This document shows positions 61,817 to 64,000 of a stretch of DNA of 64,000 nt, one piece after another. The stretch lies in NCBI RefSeq assembly GCF_038049935.1, contig NZ_CP145886.1:868001-932000 (forward strand). Direction: 5' to 3'. The stretch is from Rossellomorea sp. y25 (lineage in GTDB: Bacteria > Bacillota > Bacilli > Bacillales > Bacillaceae_B). Made by a program: the position numbers and the translations under genes. Within the stretch, counting starts at the first letter, position 1; every line of letters begins with the position of its first letter. The notes under the pieces are model-generated. The model worked only from the letters and a program-made list of their open reading frames with translations, did no database searches and was not told the origin of the DNA.

Positions 61817-61854
61817 GAAGGGGATTCCTGGAAGGAGGAATCCCCTTTTTTTGA
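61817..61854 (+). terminator. hairpin terminator after MFS gene
   Basis: AAGGGGATTCCT pairs with AGGAATCCCCTT, followed by TTTTT. Confidence 0.85.
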
Positions 61855-62028
61855 TGGTTTCTAAATCACGAGTTGTTCCGTTGATCAGAGGGAATGAAAA
61901 AGTAATTAAGGAGCAAGAGGGAGTGAGTGGTATGAGTATGAGTATGAGTCCCTCTTTAGCATGATCTTCATTACCACTTTCCTTTGTGATTCTTATTCAT
62001 TAAATCCCCCATTGCTTTAAGTGTAACG

Positions 62029-62265
62029 TCACATTTTATTATCACTCTTATCAATCATTCTAGAGATTAATTTTTGACAACCTATTGTATAGAGAAACAT
62101 GATTAAAAAAGGATTGATCGTTGGGAAAATTTCCACCCCATCCTCTTTTACATGTACCACGTACAAGCTTGAGATGTTGTAGTTCTCTGCAAGGGAACTC
62201 AACAGAATAAAGCCTAAGTAGAACCCAATAAATGATAGTACATATAAAATGAACATTTTGATCAT
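62029..62265 (-). CDS. small two-helix membrane protein
   Basis: About 78 residues with hydrophobic segments MFILYVLSFIGFYLGFILLSS and INPFLIMFLYTIGCQKLIS separated by a soluble stretch. GGGAG lies six bases before ATG 62265. Possibly co-transcribed with the two genes upstream at 62312-63081. Not recognised. Confidence 0.6.
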   Translation of the reverse strand: MIKMFILYVLSFIGFYLGFILLSSLAENYNISSLYVVHVKEDGVEIFPTINPFLIMFLYTIGCQKLISRMIDKSDNKM

Positions 62266-62311
62266 AACCATCTCCCTCTTGTGTTCGGGCACCCGCTAGT
62301 TTAAATAAGAC

Positions 62312-62548
62312 TTAAAACTCAATTCCAGACAGCTGCTTTATTTCTTCTAATCGTTTCTCATGACGTTCAACTGTCATAAGGGGGTTCTTGTGGTGAATCA
62401 AATTTACTATAGAGGAAAAGCTTTCTTTCAATCCTTCGATTTTTTCCGCCTGACTATTGTTATCGTAAAACGAATAGATTCCCTCATACGCCCACGTAAT
62501 GAACTCATGGACATCTTCCTCGATCCTTCTCCTAATGGTCAGTTCCAT
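62312..62548 (-). CDS. hypothetical 78-residue helical protein
   Basis: A charged, helical protein (MELTIRRRIEEDVHEFITWAYE ... VERHEKRLEEIKQLSGIEF) without a membrane segment. AAGGGGG lies ten bases before ATG 62548. It starts 14 bases after the lipoprotein gene ends, so the two form an operon. Not recognised. Confidence 0.6.
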   Translation of the reverse strand: MELTIRRRIEEDVHEFITWAYEGIYSFYDNNSQAEKIEGLKESFSSIVNLIHHKNPLMTVERHEKRLEEIKQLSGIEF

Positions 62549-62562
62549 GCTTTTCATCCCCC

Positions 62563-63081
62563 TTAGGATTCTTTGTCCTGTTTCTCGATCCACTTTTCCA
62601 CTTTTCTCTCCATCTCTTTTTGCAATTCCCCAATGTTTCCACTATCTCTCTGAGCGGATTTAACGTATTTCGCCGGGAACATTTTTTCCAAGGAGGACTG
62701 ATACATGCTGCCGTCCTTTGGTTCTATGTATTCAATCACAGAATAGGTCCCATCTTTTATGCTTAACCGAATTACGGCAGGTAATGAATGCCCGGACTGG
62801 GCCTCTATTCCGGTCGCTTTATTAAATCCACCGTAATACGACCACATATACACACTCAGGATCCCATCCTTTTCGCTCGTTCCATAGATTTTGTGGACTT
62901 CAAACTGCTTTTCTGTACCGTAGTAGGAGGTGGAATAGTTCTGGATGATATATTGGGAGATCGCGTTATCAATTTGTTGGGTTATCTGTTTATCTCCGTC
63001 GATCAGATTCTGTTCTTTCCCGTAACACCCGGCCAATAAGACCACTGCCATTAGTAAAAGTAAAACTCGTACCTTTTTCAA
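62563..63081 (-). CDS. small lipoprotein
   Basis: About 172 residues. MKKVRVLLLLMAVVLLAGC carries a lipobox (LLAGC) for lipidation and membrane anchoring outside the cell. The rest is a beta-rich domain (QYIIQNYSTSYYGTEKQFEVHKIYGTSE; VIRLSIKDGTYSVIEYIEPKDG) and a charged helical tail. TTG 63081 with AAGGAG upstream is preferred over longer starts to 63129. Function unknown. Confidence 0.75.
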   Translation of the reverse strand: MKKVRVLLLLMAVVLLAGCYGKEQNLIDGDKQITQQIDNAISQYIIQNYSTSYYGTEKQFEVHKIYGTSEKDGILSVYMWSYYGGFNKATGIEAQSGHSLPAVIRLSIKDGTYSVIEYIEPKDGSMYQSSLEKMFPAKYVKSAQRDSGNIGELQKEMERKVEKWIEKQDKES

Positions 63082-63172
63082 AATGTCCTTGCTCCTTGTA
63101 TACATGTATTTTTGAAGGTTATAAGACATGGAGAATTTAATTCCATTTTACCATAGGGTTTCTTGTATTTTC

Positions 63173-63211
63173 CTTTTTTTACAATTAAATCTATGGTATC
63201 TTCCAGTAGAG
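63173..63211. repeat. 39-bp block shared with 46930-46968
   Basis: CTTTTTTTACAATTAAATCT followed by ATGGTATCTTCCAGTAGAG, 33 bases before the GNAT start. Conservation in two places suggests a promoter or RNA element duplicated with, and once without, the gene. Confidence 0.7.
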
Positions 63212-63243
63212 CACTCACGAAACGGATAAGGGGGAGAGGACGA

Positions 63244-63741
63244 ATGAGGATCGTATCACTTAAAGAGATGCCGAAAGAGAACCTGGTTGAATTCTTCAAT
63301 CGGCATTGGGGCAGTCCGAAGATGGTCATTTCCAGTGGGATCTATGACTGTGCTGCGTTAGACGGCTTTGCCTACCTGAATGAAGAAACCGTAATCGCAG
63401 GTTTGATTACATATGTGGTCAAAGACGAAGAATGCGAGATTATTTCCCTTGATAGTTTGGAAGAAAAGAAGGGCATCGGCACCTCCCTGATGAAAGAAGT
63501 AGAAAAGGTGGCAGTCGGGAGCCGGTGCAAGCGCATCACGCTGATCACAACCAATGACAATCTGCCGGCACTGAAATTTTACCAAAAGAGGGGCTTCATG
63601 ATTTCAACTATTCACCGGTTCGCAGTGGAGAAGGCGAGAAAGGTAAAGCCTGAGATCCCTATGATCGGAATTGACGGGATTCCCATTAGAGATGAAATTG
63701 AACTGGAGAAGGGGGTGACTCTGACGGATGATTATACTTAA
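63244..63741 (+). CDS. GNAT-family acetyltransferase
   Basis: A 165-residue protein. AALDGFAYLNEETVIAGLITYVVKDEECEIISLDSLEEKKGIGTSLMKEVEKVA contains the acetyl-CoA loop, and NLPALKFYQKRGFMISTIHRFAVEKAR the C-terminal strand and helix. GIPIRDEIELEKGVTL closes it. Substrate unknown. ATG 63244 follows GGGGGAGAGG; the frame back to 63163 runs through the shared 39-bp block. Its 3' end is duplicated as a relic at 33833. Confidence 0.88.
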   Translation: MRIVSLKEMPKENLVEFFNRHWGSPKMVISSGIYDCAALDGFAYLNEETVIAGLITYVVKDEECEIISLDSLEEKKGIGTSLMKEVEKVAVGSRCKRITLITTNDNLPALKFYQKRGFMISTIHRFAVEKARKVKPEIPMIGIDGIPIRDEIELEKGVTLTDDYT

Positions 63742-63768
63742 AATAATGAAAAGAGTAGGAGGGAAGAT

Positions 63769-64000
63769 GTGAACAATTTTAATAAAGCGTTATCTCTTGT
63801 AAACAAATTAGTCTATGAACCTAATCAATTAACCTTAAAATCGGTTCAAGAAGAAAAACAAAATGCGAATTACGGAGCTGGTACATTTGAACTGGCTTCT
63901 CGTTCAGTTCGATTTAGGGTCGCAAAAGTAACACCTAATAAGGTGGGGCAATTTGTTGCATTTTGGGAAAAAGATGAAAATGATAATAATCAACCATTTA
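63769..64000 (+). CDS. MepB-like protein (3' end outside window)
   Basis: The first 77 residues (MNNFNKALSLVNKLVYEPNQ ... EEKQNANYGAGTFELASRSV ... KVGQFVAFWEKDENDN) match the start of MepB-family proteins, known from the staphylococcal mepRAB locus; their role is unclear. GTG 63769 has AGGAGGGA upstream. The gene runs off the right edge. Confidence 0.75.
   Translation, partial: MNNFNKALSLVNKLVYEPNQLTLKSVQEEKQNANYGAGTFELASRSVRFRVAKVTPNKVGQFVAFWEKDENDNNQPF

Noticed and set aside
1..64000. tRNA, rRNA, prophage, transposase or CRISPR genes
   Set aside because: I looked for acceptor-stem patterns, terminal CCA, integrases, DDE/HUH transposase motifs and regular direct repeats and saw none that stand up.

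Overview
The window looks like chromosomal DNA of a Gram-positive, endospore-forming member of the Bacillaceae (Rossellomorea/Bacillus type). This rests on strong AGGAGG-type ribosome sites, frequent TTG/GTG starts, an RsbR-type stressosome protein, an ECF41 sigma factor, a heterocycloanthracin-type bacteriocin cluster and low-to-mid G+C codon use. The species cannot be fixed from the sequence alone. I see no rRNA, tRNA, CRISPR array, transposase or phage gene. Both ends cut a gene: the tail of a dockerin-bearing secreted protein on the left, and a MepB-like gene on the right.

Layout. (1) 967-11996 is a LacI-controlled catabolic cluster: two large double-NTF2/SnoaL-like proteins, a sodium:solute symporter, a LacI regulator, SDR, iron alcohol dehydrogenase, aldehyde dehydrogenase, cupin, alpha/beta hydrolase and HpaI-type aldolase. 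Five near-identical palindromes (TGAATGCGCATTCA type) sit in front of its genes, so it behaves as one regulon for an unidentified, probably carboxylated, substrate. (2) 12209-16728 holds an RsbR-type protein, a G+C-rich S51 peptidase homologue, a double GNAT, a DUF1232 protein and small proteins. (3) 17091-22587 holds a membrane subtilase, a secreted SAR2788-type putative toxin and its likely immunity protein, then a two-component system. Eleven-base-spaced CTTAA boxes lie upstream of both the subtilase and the response regulator. (4) 22779-26707 holds ArsR/SRPBCC/VOC genes and an ECF41 sigma factor with a flavin oxidoreductase, with an ECF41-type promoter. (5) 26901-28077 is an adenosine deaminase under an adenine riboswitch. 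(6) 28361-29995 holds two Cys-rich repeat proteins, the second frameshifted.

(7) 30168-35459 holds PadR/HAAS, PfpI, a serine hydrolase, a GNAT relic, GrpB and small proteins. (8) 36104-41950 is a thiazole/oxazole-modified peptide cluster (SagB, YcaO, ThiF-like maturation protein, Cys/Gly-repeat precursor). (9) 42492-46320 holds the rifampin ADP-ribosyltransferase arr and a TetR divergon (rhodanese, cysteine desulfurase, DUF2306). (10) 47138-54685 holds an oxidoreductase, a MarR-glycosyltransferase-MFS-MacB drug-handling operon and a CorA transporter. (11) 55402-64000 holds a tRNA-dihydrouridine synthase, a YiaAB protein, two MFS transporters, an SgrR regulator, small membrane and lipoproteins, a GNAT and MepB.

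The intergenic spaces carry several dispersed repeat families: a ~180-270 bp element in four copies, G-rich GGGGACAGGT/ACCTGTCCCC and GGTTCT...AGAACC hairpins, and a ~430 bp element with inverted ends. One copy of the first family abuts a truncated GrpB gene, which suggests the repeats mark rearrangement points.
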